Shown: positions 1 through 8,969, numbered from the stretch's first letter. The stretch is 64,000 bases of DNA from Lentilactobacillus farraginis DSM 18382 = JCM 14108 (GCF_000583655.1 NZ_BAKI01000011.1:1-64000); one strand, 5' to 3'. Notes: generated by a model not told the origin, from the sequence alone. Made by a program: numbers and translations.

Positions 1-1
1 A

Positions 2-35
2 AGTTGTCAGTGGCAATCCCTCGCTTTTGACAACT
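2..35. other. Inverted repeat at the window edge
   Basis: AGTTGTCA (2-9) and TGACAACT (28-35) are perfect 8-bp arms around an 18-base loop. The element lies at the very start of the transcript predicted from the promoter at 41-69, so it could be a 5' hairpin of the off-window gene's leader. It could also be an operator, or a terminator for a rightward gene, although no clean T-tract follows. Confidence 0.4.
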
Positions 36-40
36 ATTTA

Positions 41-69
41 ATATTACCACGCTGCTTTTGCGATGTCAA
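41..69 (-). promoter_or_regulatory. Strong sigma-A promoter firing off the left edge
   Basis: Read on the minus strand there is a consensus -35 TTGACA (64-69), a 17-bp spacer and a -10 TAATAT (41-46). Transcription would start near position 35 and leave the window leftward, so the gene served is not visible. No start codon with a ribosome binding site is seen in the 35 bases left. Confidence 0.65.
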
Positions 70-336
70 CAACTTTTTTCAATCAACTAAATTGCTGAAA
101 ATCAAAACTTGGTAACTCACTGAAGCAGCATAGATAAATATACCGGATAACACCGCATTCGTCAACCCCTAAACCCAAAAAGTTTTTTGACAAAGTCCCC
201 AAAACACTCGCCAATTTTCGTACTTTCTGGCCAATCACGAACATCAGACTATTTTATATAATTATCGTTCGCTTTAAAAGTGGTATAGCTGTTAAAAAGT
301 CGTGATACCCAATTATTTGTTCACGTTTCAGTTAAT

Positions 337-374
337 AAAAAAAGAAGCCAATATCATTTTCTGATACCAGCCTC
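337..374 (-). terminator. Rho-independent terminator of the ltaS operon
   Basis: On the minus strand a 13-bp stem with several G-U pairs (arms 344-356 and 362-374) is followed by seven Ts (337-343). It lies about 130 bases beyond the ltaS stop. The rest of the gene-free stretch 70-501 shows no open frame with a start and ribosome binding site. Confidence 0.7.
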
Positions 375-501
375 ATAAAAGATCTGATGATAAACAGCCA
401 ACATACTTAGCTGTCAAATGCACTCAAATCATTTAAAATTTCGACAACTTCTGTGATTAAAAGAACCTAAACGGCGGTATAAAGCAACTCCTTTAAAAAG
501 C

Positions 502-2562
502 TTATTTCAGCTCGGGAGCATCCGTTTTATATAGATCCATGGTCGACTTGCCGTCATTCTTATCCTCAATACTTGTTGGATGCACCTCATTAGCTTTCTT
601 AAGGTTGGCAATCCCCTTAGTATACTGATAAGTAAAGTCCTTCTTATTAACTTTCTTGAAACCCTTAGGCGTGTAGAAACGCAATAAATCACCATAAATA
701 ACCCGATCAGAAAGGGATAGTTCCGTCGTTACATGGTTTTGAATTGAAGCAATTTCTTTCTTTTGACTAGTGTTGGGCGTGATTTCCTTCCCTGTCTTAG
801 TTAAGTAAACGGAGCTGCCGACTTTCGTATATTTAGGTGTAACAAAGTCGCCGTCTCTAAACGCCACTCGCTGGTCATGTTGTTTAGATAACAGATCGGT
901 TCCAAACTGAATCGTGTCATTATCTTTAATCCCCAATAAATGAAGCAACGTCGGCAAAACGTCAATTTCGCCGCCATACGTATGCCGAATGCCGCCTTTT
1001 AAGCCTGGCATGTGAATCATAAATGGTACTTTTTGAAATTGTGCCAAATCATAATTATTGATGCTCTTTTTATGCAGTAATTGTGCAATTGCCGGCCGAT
1101 GATTATTAGAAATCCCGTAATGGTCACCATAAAGAACAATCATGCTGTTCTTATAAAGACCCACTTTCTTCAAATAACTCAAAAACTCGGCAAATGCCTG
1201 ATCCAGATAATGCGCTGTCTGAACATACGGATCAACAGTTTTGTCCCCCGTTTTGGTAGCCGGGAAATCAGTATTCTGCTTATCAAGCAGGTATGGATAA
1301 TGATTGGTAAGCGTAATCAGCTTGGCATAAAACGGTTGCGGTAATTGCTGGATATAGTTTGCCGCGTCTTTGAAAAAGATTTTATCTTTCATACCATAGC
1401 CAACGTTATATGACGGCTTGGTTTTGTAATACTGGGAACTGAAAAAGTACTGATAGCCCCATGATTTATAGGTACTGTCCCGATTCCAAAAGCTGGGAAC
1501 ATCCCCATGAAAGGCAGCTGTCGTGTATCCATGTTGATCCAGAATGGCCGGCGCAGCCTGGAAGGTGTTTTGGGCCCCATAAGTGACCATCGCGGAGCCC
1601 TGCGGCAAGCCGTAAAGCGAGTTTTCCAACATTATTTCAGCATCGGACGTCTTCCCCTGGGCAACTTGATGATAAAAATTATCGAAACTCAAGGTGTTTT
1701 GGTTTTTGTAAAAAGCATTCAAATGCGGGGTAACCGCTTTACCGTCAACCTTATAGTTAATCAGAAATTGCTGAAAACTTTCCAAATGGATGATAAACAC
1801 ATTTTTCCCCTTAGCTTTTCCAAAATACTGTGGATTGGCAGCCGCTCGATTATTTTTTAAGTACTTCAAAATCGAATCCATGTCACTGGCTTTGGCATGT
1901 GATCTGGTAGCCGACTCCTTATGTGTTTGATAGGCGTTAAAAGCCGCATACTCATTTAACCCCAGATATTTTACAATGTAGTTATTGTCAAACGTCCGAG
2001 TCAATAGTCCCGATCGGTCACTATTGGCAAGACCGTATTCACCAACCATCAAAATCAAAGCCAATCCTGAAATTAACGCAGCATAACGCTTTTTAAACGG
2101 TCGCGCATCAATTCGAATAACTTTAAAAGCCAACAATAAAATTAAAACAACGATGTCTAAAAAAACCAGGAAGTCCGAAAAATGAATAATTTCCATCAAA
2201 CTTTTTCCCAAGTTGTTTTGGACATTGCCACTACCTTTTATAATTCCCATTGATAAAAAATCAGAAAATTCACGGTAATAAACGATATTAGCGAAGATCC
2301 AAATACTTTCAAGAAAATCGATAATCATCATCAACCAATAGGATAATCGGCCACTAAAATACAGCGCGATCCCGACTGTTAAAAGAGCTGCCGGAATTGG
2401 ATTAACTGCCAACAGAAACTGTTGCATGCCACCCTTTGCGCCAAGCGTAAACTTTGTTTGATAGATAATATACGTTTTGATACAAAACAATACCACAACC
2501 AGAAGAAAGAAACCCAATCTGGTATTAAAGAAATTTAATAGTCGTGATTTCTTTGTAGACAT
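502..2562 (-). CDS. ltaS: Lipoteichoic acid synthase (LtaS family)
   Basis: The product (686 residues) polymerises glycerol phosphate from phosphatidylglycerol onto the glycolipid anchor outside the membrane, making lipoteichoic acid and releasing diacylglycerol. The sequence has about five N-terminal membrane segments (to about residue 180) and then an extracellular sulfatase-like domain. The catalytic threonine is visible at Thr305 in the motif GKTSDAE, matching the family nucleophile, and metal-binding motifs such as HLES and YGDHYG are present. Length is usual for the family. It is last in a leftward operon after two glycolipid glycosyltransferases and a flippase-like protein, which supports LTA assembly. 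Family paralogues such as LTA primases cannot be excluded. Confidence 0.93.
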   Translation of the reverse strand: MSTKKSRLLNFFNTRLGFFLLVVVLFCIKTYIIYQTKFTLGAKGGMQQFLLAVNPIPAALLTVGIALYFSGRLSYWLMMIIDFLESIWIFANIVYYREFSDFLSMGIIKGSGNVQNNLGKSLMEIIHFSDFLVFLDIVVLILLLAFKVIRIDARPFKKRYAALISGLALILMVGEYGLANSDRSGLLTRTFDNNYIVKYLGLNEYAAFNAYQTHKESATRSHAKASDMDSILKYLKNNRAAANPQYFGKAKGKNVFIIHLESFQQFLINYKVDGKAVTPHLNAFYKNQNTLSFDNFYHQVAQGKTSDAEIMLENSLYGLPQGSAMVTYGAQNTFQAAPAILDQHGYTTAAFHGDVPSFWNRDSTYKSWGYQYFFSSQYYKTKPSYNVGYGMKDKIFFKDAANYIQQLPQPFYAKLITLTNHYPYLLDKQNTDFPATKTGDKTVDPYVQTAHYLDQAFAEFLSYLKKVGLYKNSMIVLYGDHYGISNNHRPAIAQLLHKKSINNYDLAQFQKVPFMIHMPGLKGGIRHTYGGEIDVLPTLLHLLGIKDNDTIQFGTDLLSKQHDQRVAFRDGDFVTPKYTKVGSSVYLTKTGKEITPNTSQKKEIASIQNHVTTELSLSDRVIYGDLLRFYTPKGFKKVNKKDFTYQYTKGIANLKKANEVHPTSIEDKNDGKSTMDLYKTDAPELK

Positions 2563-2720
2563 TATGCTTGTTCCTCCAAAATTTCTTACAGTCGTTATTC
2601 AGCCGACTGAATATGATATCTCCTGGGGCCTGCCTATCCAGTCCTCAAAAATAAAGCTATTTTGAACCATACCCAAGCCGCCTTCGCTTCCAAAACTTAA
2701 TCAGGAAAGTTTAAGTGAAC

Positions 2721-3761
2721 TTAATTTTTCTTTTGAATTTTCTTGTGTGAATCGTTAACTTTGTCGGGTTTAATCAGCAGTGCCGCCGCACCAACAATCA
2801 TCCCAAAATAATACGTTAAAAGCCGCCATAAAATCATTGCCAATACCAATTTACTGTTACTGGAAATGTAACTTTGAAACAACGATTCAAAACTGAATTC
2901 TGCACCACCGGAGCCGCCTGGGATTGGAAAGAGTGAAATGATCATGACAATCATAATATGCAGGCTGGTAACCATAAAGACGTTAACATTATAGTAACCA
3001 AACGCCAGCATAATGAAGTAGGGAATTAGGTAGTAAAAGCTCAGCTGAACCAGCGTTAACAGGACAACCTTGAACATCAGCTTCGGTTGTCGGCCAATTC
3101 GAATACTTTCTTCATACAAATTATCAATTTTTTCGTACAAAGTCGTTCGCATTTGGTAGTATTTCTCATCCTTGACAAACCATTTTACAGGATGAAACAA
3201 AATTTTAGTAACCTTCTTGGTAAACGCCGGCCAATACATCACCATTAGTAGTCCGACAATAACAAAAAAGTGAATCAGAAAACCAAAGAGGACAAACAAC
3301 GATAGGTAATGCATCTTAGTAGCTACATAATGAAATCCGATAATCAGACTAATAAAAAAATTGACAACGATCATGGCTTGATAAACCACAAACTTCATCA
3401 ACAAAACCGAGCTGGCCCGGCCGCCGTCAATCCCAGTCTGCAGCATAACAACCAACTGGCCCGGCTGCCCACCGGAAGAAAACGGGGTAATGCCATTAAA
3501 CAGCTGCTCTACCAATGGGACTCGAAGCGCGTCTTTAAACGTAAACGAGGTCACCCGGTTGGACACAAGCACCTTCGTGATAACCGCTTCAACCAAGAGG
3601 TACATACAAATACAGCCAAATGACACGAGCAGCCACAACGGATCCAAGGTAAAGAAATCATGAATCAGAACACGCAACTTGACATCCCGCATTGAATAAC
3701 CAATGATTAAAATGCCTATTAGCACCATCAGTATGAAAGTAAATTTATTTTTCCGTGACAT
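2721..3761 (-). CDS. Flippase-like integral membrane protein (UPF0104 / LPG-synthase TM family)
   Basis: This 346-residue protein is almost entirely hydrophobic helices and matches the family of the membrane half of lysylphosphatidylglycerol synthase (MprF/YbhN type). The family signature NGITPFSSGGQPGQL is present near residue 90. There is no aminoacyl-transferase domain, so it does not make lysyl-lipid itself. MprF's membrane domain flips lipids. The gene starts 2 bases after lafB ends and sits between the glycolipid glycosyltransferases and ltaS, so I infer it may move the LTA glycolipid anchor across the membrane. That role is inference; the family call is firm. Confidence 0.8.
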   Translation of the reverse strand: MSRKNKFTFILMVLIGILIIGYSMRDVKLRVLIHDFFTLDPLWLLVSFGCICMYLLVEAVITKVLVSNRVTSFTFKDALRVPLVEQLFNGITPFSSGGQPGQLVVMLQTGIDGGRASSVLLMKFVVYQAMIVVNFFISLIIGFHYVATKMHYLSLFVLFGFLIHFFVIVGLLMVMYWPAFTKKVTKILFHPVKWFVKDEKYYQMRTTLYEKIDNLYEESIRIGRQPKLMFKVVLLTLVQLSFYYLIPYFIMLAFGYYNVNVFMVTSLHIMIVMIISLFPIPGGSGGAEFSFESLFQSYISSNSKLVLAMILWRLLTYYFGMIVGAAALLIKPDKVNDSHKKIQKKN

Positions 3762-3763
3762 GC

Positions 3764-4786
3764 TTAACCTTTCTCAGCCTGTTGATTATAAAAATCATGC
3801 CAAATTTGCGCCAAATGACTTTCCGAATACCGTTGGCTGGCGGCTGCCGCCTTTTTAGTCAGCTCCGATAACGCAGCCGGATTCAAAAGCAGAGCCTGGA
3901 GCTCTTCATTCATTTCATCGACATTGGCAGCCTTTAGATAATATCCCTTAATAATCGACTCATAAAGGTCCAAATTGCGAAGCATCACTGGTGTATGGGT
4001 TGAAAAAGCTTCGAGCACAGACATCGGAAACAGCTCATTATACGAAGGCAACAAGAACAAATCAGCCATGTTATAATAATCAACCATTTTTTTACGATCA
4101 ATAATTCCAGGAAATGCCAAGTTATTAGGTGGATCCTTCACTATTTTTTCAAGCTCGGGATATCCCTCAGTCATTTTTCCAAACGAAAAGCCGCCGGTCC
4201 AAATGAACTGAAGCTGCGGGTTTCTTTTTGCCAATTCCACGAAGTCCAACACCCCTTTGCGGGTTTGAATCTGGCCGCTTCCCAAGATGGTAAACTTATC
4301 CGGGTCATACCCCCGCTTTTCCCGCAACCGTCGTTTAGTTGCGTCATCAGCAGGATGAAACTCCTCGCGATTAACAAAATTTGGAATGTAGGTAATGGCA
4401 TCATGCTTAATGCCGTATTTTTCCAATTTCGGAATAAAGGACGGGTTAACAACTACCAAATGATCCATTCGTTTATAAAACGCAATGACATACCAATAAA
4501 CCAATCCCTTAATTGGCTGCGGAATTTTTAAACTGCCTTCCAGTGTTTCGGGCAGAAAATGGACATAGCCGATTTTTCGCCCCCGCTTTTTGAAAAAGGT
4601 TGATGCAAAAAAAGTCGGATTAATCGTGTGATAATGACTAATATCTGAACGGGAGTAGTCATTAATTTTAATATCAAATTCCTCTGGAAAATATTTTTTT
4701 AACATATTTATCAATTCAGAGTAGGCACTTCCCACACCCTGGCCCTTAACTTTCGTAGCCGTTGAGAACATATTGATTTTAAGCAT
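3764..4786 (-). CDS. lafB: GT4 glycosyltransferase, second glycolipid step (LafB-like)
   Basis: A 340-residue family 4 retaining glycosyltransferase. The E-x7-E motif of the family is visible in NELFPMSVLEA near residue 260, and the nucleotide-sugar domain contains a GSGQIQTRKGVLDF stretch. It has no signal peptide and would work at the inner membrane face. Its position directly after lafA and before the flippase-like gene and ltaS matches LafB, which adds a second sugar to glucosyl-diacylglycerol to form the disaccharide LTA anchor. The sugar donor (UDP-glucose or UDP-galactose) cannot be read from the sequence. Confidence 0.8.
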   Translation of the reverse strand: MLKINMFSTATKVKGQGVGSAYSELINMLKKYFPEEFDIKINDYSRSDISHYHTINPTFFASTFFKKRGRKIGYVHFLPETLEGSLKIPQPIKGLVYWYVIAFYKRMDHLVVVNPSFIPKLEKYGIKHDAITYIPNFVNREEFHPADDATKRRLREKRGYDPDKFTILGSGQIQTRKGVLDFVELAKRNPQLQFIWTGGFSFGKMTEGYPELEKIVKDPPNNLAFPGIIDRKKMVDYYNMADLFLLPSYNELFPMSVLEAFSTHTPVMLRNLDLYESIIKGYYLKAANVDEMNEELQALLLNPAALSELTKKAAAASQRYSESHLAQIWHDFYNQQAEKG

Positions 4787-4806
4787 ATAAACTCCTTTAA
4801 AAACAA

Positions 4807-5993
4807 TTATTCAATATTTGTAGCGGTCGGATCACCCTGCAGCTGTTGTTCAACCGTGACACTATGGTAAAAATCCACAACCCGTTTTGCAAACGTTTCA
4901 GCAGAAATTTCTTTGAGCTTCTGATCTAAAATCTTTTTGGCCTGCGGGCTGTTATTATCCACCGGATTTATTAGATACCGGGCAACTGTTTCGACAAACG
5001 CATCAGCGTCTTGAACGTTTTTCCAAGTGACGGATTGTTCAACAGGCCGTCCGTATAATCACTGGCGGTTACAACCACTGGTAGGCCGGCTGCCATTGCC
5101 TCAATATAAGTTAATCCCTGGGATTCAGAATTAGACGTCGAAACGAACACATCGGCCGCCTGATAAAATGCGTTTACGTGATCATTATTGACCTCACCCG
5201 TAAAAATAACGTGATCCGCCACGCCAAGCGAATCTACCTGATTAATCAAATCTTCTTTGGCAGGCCCATCACCGACAATCATTAAAACGCCATCTGGAAC
5301 CTGTTTCAAAATTGAAGGCAGCAGGTTAATCATCTCGGAAATATTCTTTTCATAAGCTAATCTACTGATAGATAACATCATCGGCGTTTTCTCGGAAAGA
5401 TGATATTTTTTTCGGATGTCAACGTGTGTAGCTGTTGCATACATACCAATATCCACACCAGTAGGAATAATTCGCATTTGACACTTAACACCATATTCCG
5501 TTAATTTATCAAGCACTCTGTCGGAAGGTGCAATAACGCCAGCCAAATGGTAGCAAAATGCCAATGTACCTTCTTTAACGTGCACCGGTTTTAGCAGCTT
5601 ACCGTTCGCAACATAGTGTAAATAATCTTCATACATCGTGTGATACGTATGAACACAAGGAATGTTTAAATTCTTGGCAACAAATTTGCCAATCATGCCC
5701 ATTGAAAATTCCGTTTGCGTATGGACAATATCCAAATTCAACTCCTTGGCAATTTCATATGCCTGGAATAACCCCCGGACAGCAATTCGCCGATCCGTAA
5801 ACGAAATGAACGGAATGCTGGAAAAGCGAAAAATATTTCGTTCATATGTATCCTTATCAACATGGGGGTCCGTTGTCGTAAAAATATAAACCTGATTTTC
5901 CTGGCGTTCCAACTCGTTTTTAAGTGTCTTAATTGAAGTGGCAACACCACTAACTTGGGGGAAATAAGTGTCTGTAAAGATACCAATATTCAT
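4807..5993 (-). pseudogene. lafA: 1,2-diacylglycerol 3-glucosyltransferase LafA, one frameshift
   Basis: The start is clear and the GT4 core is intact: N-terminal MNIGIFTDTYFPQVSGV, substrate region HTQTEFSMG and the E-x7-E motif ESQGLTYIE. LafA transfers glucose from UDP-glucose to diacylglycerol, the first step of the LTA anchor. The reading frame runs into a stop at 4971, giving 340 residues. Another frame, open from about 5016 down to the stop at 4807, continues the protein (DADAFVETVARYLINP onward), for a total near 395 residues, the expected size. One base appears to be missing around 5000-5016. The lost C-terminus is about 60 residues. A sequencing error is likely because the downstream operon is intact. 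Confidence 0.85.
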
Positions 5994-6110
5994 GAACAGC
6001 CCCTCCTTTCTAAAGGAAACATCAACTTTCTAAACGCTACCCATCAATTTAATCTTAGATGCACTTTGCCGGACCGAAAGCTTCCCACCGCCAGTCTGAC
6101 AATCATTGTA

Positions 6111-6139
6111 ATTATATTTGTTTAAACCCGTGAATGCAA
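6111..6139 (-). promoter_or_regulatory. Promoter of the lafA-lafB-ltaS operon
   Basis: On the minus strand: -35 TTGCAT (6134-6139), 17-bp spacer, perfect -10 TATAAT (6111-6116). It lies about 120 bases upstream of the lafA start and no other promoter of similar quality is seen before ltaS. Confidence 0.7.
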
Positions 6140-6155
6140 ACAATCAATGTTAACA

Positions 6156-6203
6156 AAACAAGCTGTCAAACGGCATCCGTTAGCCATTGACAGCTTGTTT
6201 TTA
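6156..6203. terminator. Bidirectional terminator downstream of ptsI
   Basis: Arms AAACAAGCTGTCAA and TTGACAGCTTGTTT form a long stem with A/T tracts on both sides. It follows the ptsI stop at 6223 on the minus strand and isolates the PTS operon from the lafA promoter. Confidence 0.8.
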
Positions 6204-6222
6204 AGTTATTTATAAGTATCTC

Positions 6223-7944
6223 TCACGGCTTTTCAAGCGCCTGATGAACATACTTCAAAACCTGCTGGCTGGTGCTGGCCAAACTGACTGTTTTATTGGC
6301 CAACGTCACCATCTCTCTTGAATCAAGCTCCTTAATTAGTGCTCTTGACTTCAAAATTGAAGTGGCACTCATTGAAAACTCGTTAAGACCCATCCCGACT
6401 AAAATCGGAATTGCCTTTTGGTCACCGGCCATTTCACCACACATATAAGCAGGCGTCCCATTATCATGGCAGGCATCGATAACTGACTTAATCAGCCTCA
6501 AAACAGCTGGATTATAAGGCTGGTACAAGTATGAAATTCGCCGGTTGCCACGGTCAGCAGCCATCACATACTGAATCAAGTCATTGGTGCCAATACTCAT
6601 AAAATCAACCACGTTTGCGAATTGATCCGCCAATAATGCTGCCGCTGGCACTTCAACCATTATGCCAAGTTTGATATTGCCCACGGGGATATCTTTGGCG
6701 ACTAATTTTGTCCGTTCATCCTCAAAGATTCGTTTGGCGTGTTTAAACTCCGTCACCGTGGCGATCATTGGAAACATAATCGATAAGTTTCCGAAAGCAG
6801 AAGCTCGAATTAACGCCCGAAGTTGCGTTCGAAAAACGTCCGGCTGATCCAAACTCATTCGAATTGCCCGATAGCCTAAAAACGGATTTGCTTCATGCGG
6901 TGTATGCAGATATGGTAGATCTTTATCGCCACCAATATCAGCTGTTCTGAAAATAACCGGCTTTCCAGCCATTTTCTGAACAACCGTTTTATAAACGTTA
7001 AATTGCGCCTCTTCCGATGGAAGTTTATCAGAATCCATATACAAAAATTCAGTCCGGAAAAGACCAATTCCTTCGGCACCATTGTCAATGGCTGCTTGTA
7101 AATCATCTAAAGTGCCAATATTAGCCGCGATAATCGGATGCTTGCCATCTGAAGAAGTTGTCGCAGCGTTTCTAAAGGCTCCTAACTGTTCATTTCGCTG
7201 CTGATATTGGCGCTGCTTCTCATGATATGCCTGTCTTTCATCGGCCGTTGGCTTAACGATGACATTACCAGTTAAGCCGTCAACAATGACCGGGTCGCCG
7301 TCCTTTATGTCTGCTAACGATCCTTGAAAACCGACAACCGCCGGAATTTCCATTGTCCTGGACATAATTGCTGAATGAGACGTCCGACCGCCCATATCAG
7401 AAACAATCCCTTTAACATAATTAGGAACAAATTGCGCCGTGTCACTTGGTGTTAAATCATGGGCAATAATAATTACTTGATGATCAATTAAAGCCGGATC
7501 ACTCAGCGGAACACCTAACAAATGGCTGAGTACCCGCTTCATAACATCCTTGATATCAGTTGACCGCTGCTTTAAGTAATCATTATCGGTCATTGAATTA
7601 AAGATCTGAATATAACTGTCCGATACATTTTTTAACGCGTATTCTGCATTGACATGTCGCGTCTCAATCATCGTTTTAATTCGTTTCAGCAGTTCCGGAT
7701 CCGACAAAATCGCAATATGTGCTTTAAAGACCTCAGCTTCATGTCTACCGAGGTCTTTAAGAGTTCTTTGTTGGATTGTACGAAGTTCCTGCTTGGAAAC
7801 TTCAATTGCCTGATTCAAACGCGCAATTTCCGCATCTGAATCCTTAATCGTTTCTTTATTAAAACTCAGATCAGGTTCAGTCAACCGAAATGCAGATGCA
7901 ATCGCAATTCCATCACTTGCGGCGATCCCCTTAAACTTTGTCAT
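6223..7944 (-). CDS. ptsI: PTS enzyme I (phosphoenolpyruvate-protein phosphotransferase)
   Basis: The product (573 residues) takes phosphate from phosphoenolpyruvate and passes it to HPr, the first cytoplasmic step of all PTS sugar uptake. The phosphorylated histidine is His190 in GGRTSHSAI. The C-terminal PEP-binding barrel carries the motif EVPAAALLADQFA and the signature DFMSIGTNDLIQY. Length matches the family. The start lies 4 bases after the ptsH stop, so the two genes form one operon, as is usual in Firmicutes. Confidence 0.97.
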   Translation of the reverse strand: MTKFKGIAASDGIAIASAFRLTEPDLSFNKETIKDSDAEIARLNQAIEVSKQELRTIQQRTLKDLGRHEAEVFKAHIAILSDPELLKRIKTMIETRHVNAEYALKNVSDSYIQIFNSMTDNDYLKQRSTDIKDVMKRVLSHLLGVPLSDPALIDHQVIIIAHDLTPSDTAQFVPNYVKGIVSDMGGRTSHSAIMSRTMEIPAVVGFQGSLADIKDGDPVIVDGLTGNVIVKPTADERQAYHEKQRQYQQRNEQLGAFRNAATTSSDGKHPIIAANIGTLDDLQAAIDNGAEGIGLFRTEFLYMDSDKLPSEEAQFNVYKTVVQKMAGKPVIFRTADIGGDKDLPYLHTPHEANPFLGYRAIRMSLDQPDVFRTQLRALIRASAFGNLSIMFPMIATVTEFKHAKRIFEDERTKLVAKDIPVGNIKLGIMVEVPAAALLADQFANVVDFMSIGTNDLIQYVMAADRGNRRISYLYQPYNPAVLRLIKSVIDACHDNGTPAYMCGEMAGDQKAIPILVGMGLNEFSMSATSILKSRALIKELDSREMVTLANKTVSLASTSQQVLKYVHQALEKP

Positions 7945-7948
7945 GAAT

Positions 7949-8215
7949 TTAGTCAGTCAATCCTTCTGATTTCATAGTTTCGGTAATGGCATCCAATGCT
8001 TCTTTTTCATCGTCACCATCCGCAGTAATAGTAACTGACGCACTTTGGCCGACCCCAAGTGACATAACACCCATAATTGACTTCAAATTAACAGACTTTT
8101 CTTGATATTCAAGTGTAATATCCGAATTAAATTTGCTGGCTGTTTGAACCAATAAGGTTGCTGGGCGTGCATGAATCCCGGTTTCTGCAGTGATGTTGTA
8201 CTGACGTTTTTCCAT
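7949..8215 (-). CDS. ptsH: Phosphocarrier protein HPr
   Basis: An 88-residue HPr. Starting at 8215 (MEKRQYNIT) places the active histidine at His15 in GIHARPA and the regulatory serine at Ser46 in [12 protein letters not shown], exactly the standard numbering. A slightly earlier in-frame ATG at 8224 overlaps the ribosome binding site AGAGGAG and is rejected. His15 relays phosphate from enzyme I to the sugar permeases. Ser46 is phosphorylated by HPr kinase to drive CcpA-dependent catabolite repression. Confidence 0.97.
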   Translation of the reverse strand: MEKRQYNITAETGIHARPATLLVQTASKFNSDITLEYQEKSVNLKSIMGVMSLGVGQSASVTITADGDDEKEALDAITETMKSEGLTD

Positions 8216-8332
8216 TTCAATCATTCTCCTCTGGTCATATTATAAGAAGGCAGGCAGACTATTTAATGCTATAACAAATGAGAAATCACTCACTGTCTGA
8301 CTTACTTTCTAAAATTATTCCTTACTCATCTA

Positions 8333-8361
8333 AGAATAGCAATATATAAGCGAAAATACAA
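8333..8361 (-). promoter_or_regulatory. Candidate promoter of ptsHI
   Basis: Minus strand: -35 TTGTAT (8356-8361), 17-bp spacer, -10 TATTCT (8333-8338). The leader to ptsH would be about 110 bases. It sits just downstream of the stop of the 71-residue gene, so read-through from that gene is an alternative source of transcript. Confidence 0.5.
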
Positions 8362-8389
8362 GCTTTACATGAACCGCTTACACCATTTT

Positions 8390-8605
8390 TTAAGATTTTT
8401 GATTTTGTTCATCGTGTTCAAAAATATAGGTTATCACACCACCTTGGCCAGCCGTGCCAATAATCCGTTTTCGCTTATCATAATTCATGTAAGCCGTTTG
8501 AAAAGCCATAAATGCTTCGGGCTGAACCACAATTTTTTTAATTTCACCAGTTTCAAGCTGCTTTAACTGTTTTTCAAAATCAAAGCCCTTTGTGTTGTCA
8601 GTCAA
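8390..8605 (-). CDS. Conserved small protein of unknown function
   Basis: A 71-residue acidic and lysine-rich soluble protein with no signal peptide or membrane segment. The start is a TTG preceded by AAAGAGG at good spacing. I do not recognise a domain; the middle (VVQPEAFMAFQTAYMNYD) looks like a folded helix core and the C-terminus (GGVITYIFEHDEQN) like a strand and tail. It lies upstream of ptsH on the same strand, and its own leader holds the nested inverted repeats at 8646-8725. No function is assigned. Confidence 0.7.
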   Translation of the reverse strand: MTDNTKGFDFEKQLKQLETGEIKKIVVQPEAFMAFQTAYMNYDKRKRIIGTAGQGGVITYIFEHDEQNQKS

Positions 8606-8645
8606 ACGTGAATCCTCTTTTCAATAAAATTTAATTACTCATCAA

Positions 8646-8725
8646 TGTTAGAAAAATTTATCGGCTACACCGATCAAATAACCGCCGAAACCGAATTAAG
8701 CGCTTTGCTTTACTTAATTCTAACA
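8646..8725 (-). other. Nested inverted repeats in the leader of the 71-residue gene
   Basis: Three overlapping dyads occur in 80 bases: TGTTAGAA (8646-8653) with TTCTAACA (8718-8725), ATCGG/CCGAT around 8660-8674, and GAATTAAG (8693-8700) with CTTAATTC (8713-8720). On the minus strand the ATCGG hairpin is followed by AAATTTTT, which resembles a weak terminator, and the outer arm overlaps the GAATTAAG arm, so the pairings exclude each other. This could be an attenuator-like leader. Within 8606-9030 the only other signals I see are the clpE control region and a weak minus-strand hairpin with GAAA loop near 8850. Confidence 0.35.
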
Positions 8726-8914
8726 TAAGTGGTACTTTGATATTGTAACGCAACTTGGAAATTTCTCAATCTATCAACCAAGCCTATCGGATAGGTCAAA
8801 GTGTTAGACAACAGCTCAATGGCTAAGGGCATCGCTTTTTAGGACACTTTAAAAACAACGGGAAACCGTTGCTGGAGACTTAACCAACCGGTTGATTACT
8901 TTGAGTTCAATTAC

Positions 8915-8942
8915 TTGATTCAAATTGCGCTTGTTGTATAAT
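8915..8942 (+). promoter_or_regulatory. Promoter of clpE
   Basis: -35 TTGATT (8915-8920), 16-bp spacer, perfect -10 TATAAT (8937-8942). The start of transcription would fall near 8949, immediately at the CtsR site. Confidence 0.7.
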
Positions 8943-8952
8943 CATAGTCAAA

Positions 8953-8969
8953 GGTCAAAGTTGGTCAGT
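8953..8969 (+). promoter_or_regulatory. CtsR operator of clpE
   Basis: GGTCAAA-GTT-GGTCAGT is a direct heptad repeat with a 3-base gap, as in the CtsR consensus RGTCAAA-NAN-RGTCAAA; the second heptad has two mismatches. It lies just downstream of the -10 box, where a bound repressor would block initiation. CtsR regulation of clp genes is established in low-GC Gram-positives. Confidence 0.75.

Noticed and set aside
2-69. T-box or other named riboswitch at the left edge
   Set aside because: Only about 35 bases of leader are visible, with no specifier loop or conserved T-box sequence, so it cannot be supported.
8840-8865. CAACGG-GAAA-CCGTTG hairpin as a terminator of a minus-strand RNA
   Set aside because: No gene or promoter on the minus strand would lead into it, and the stem is only six pairs.
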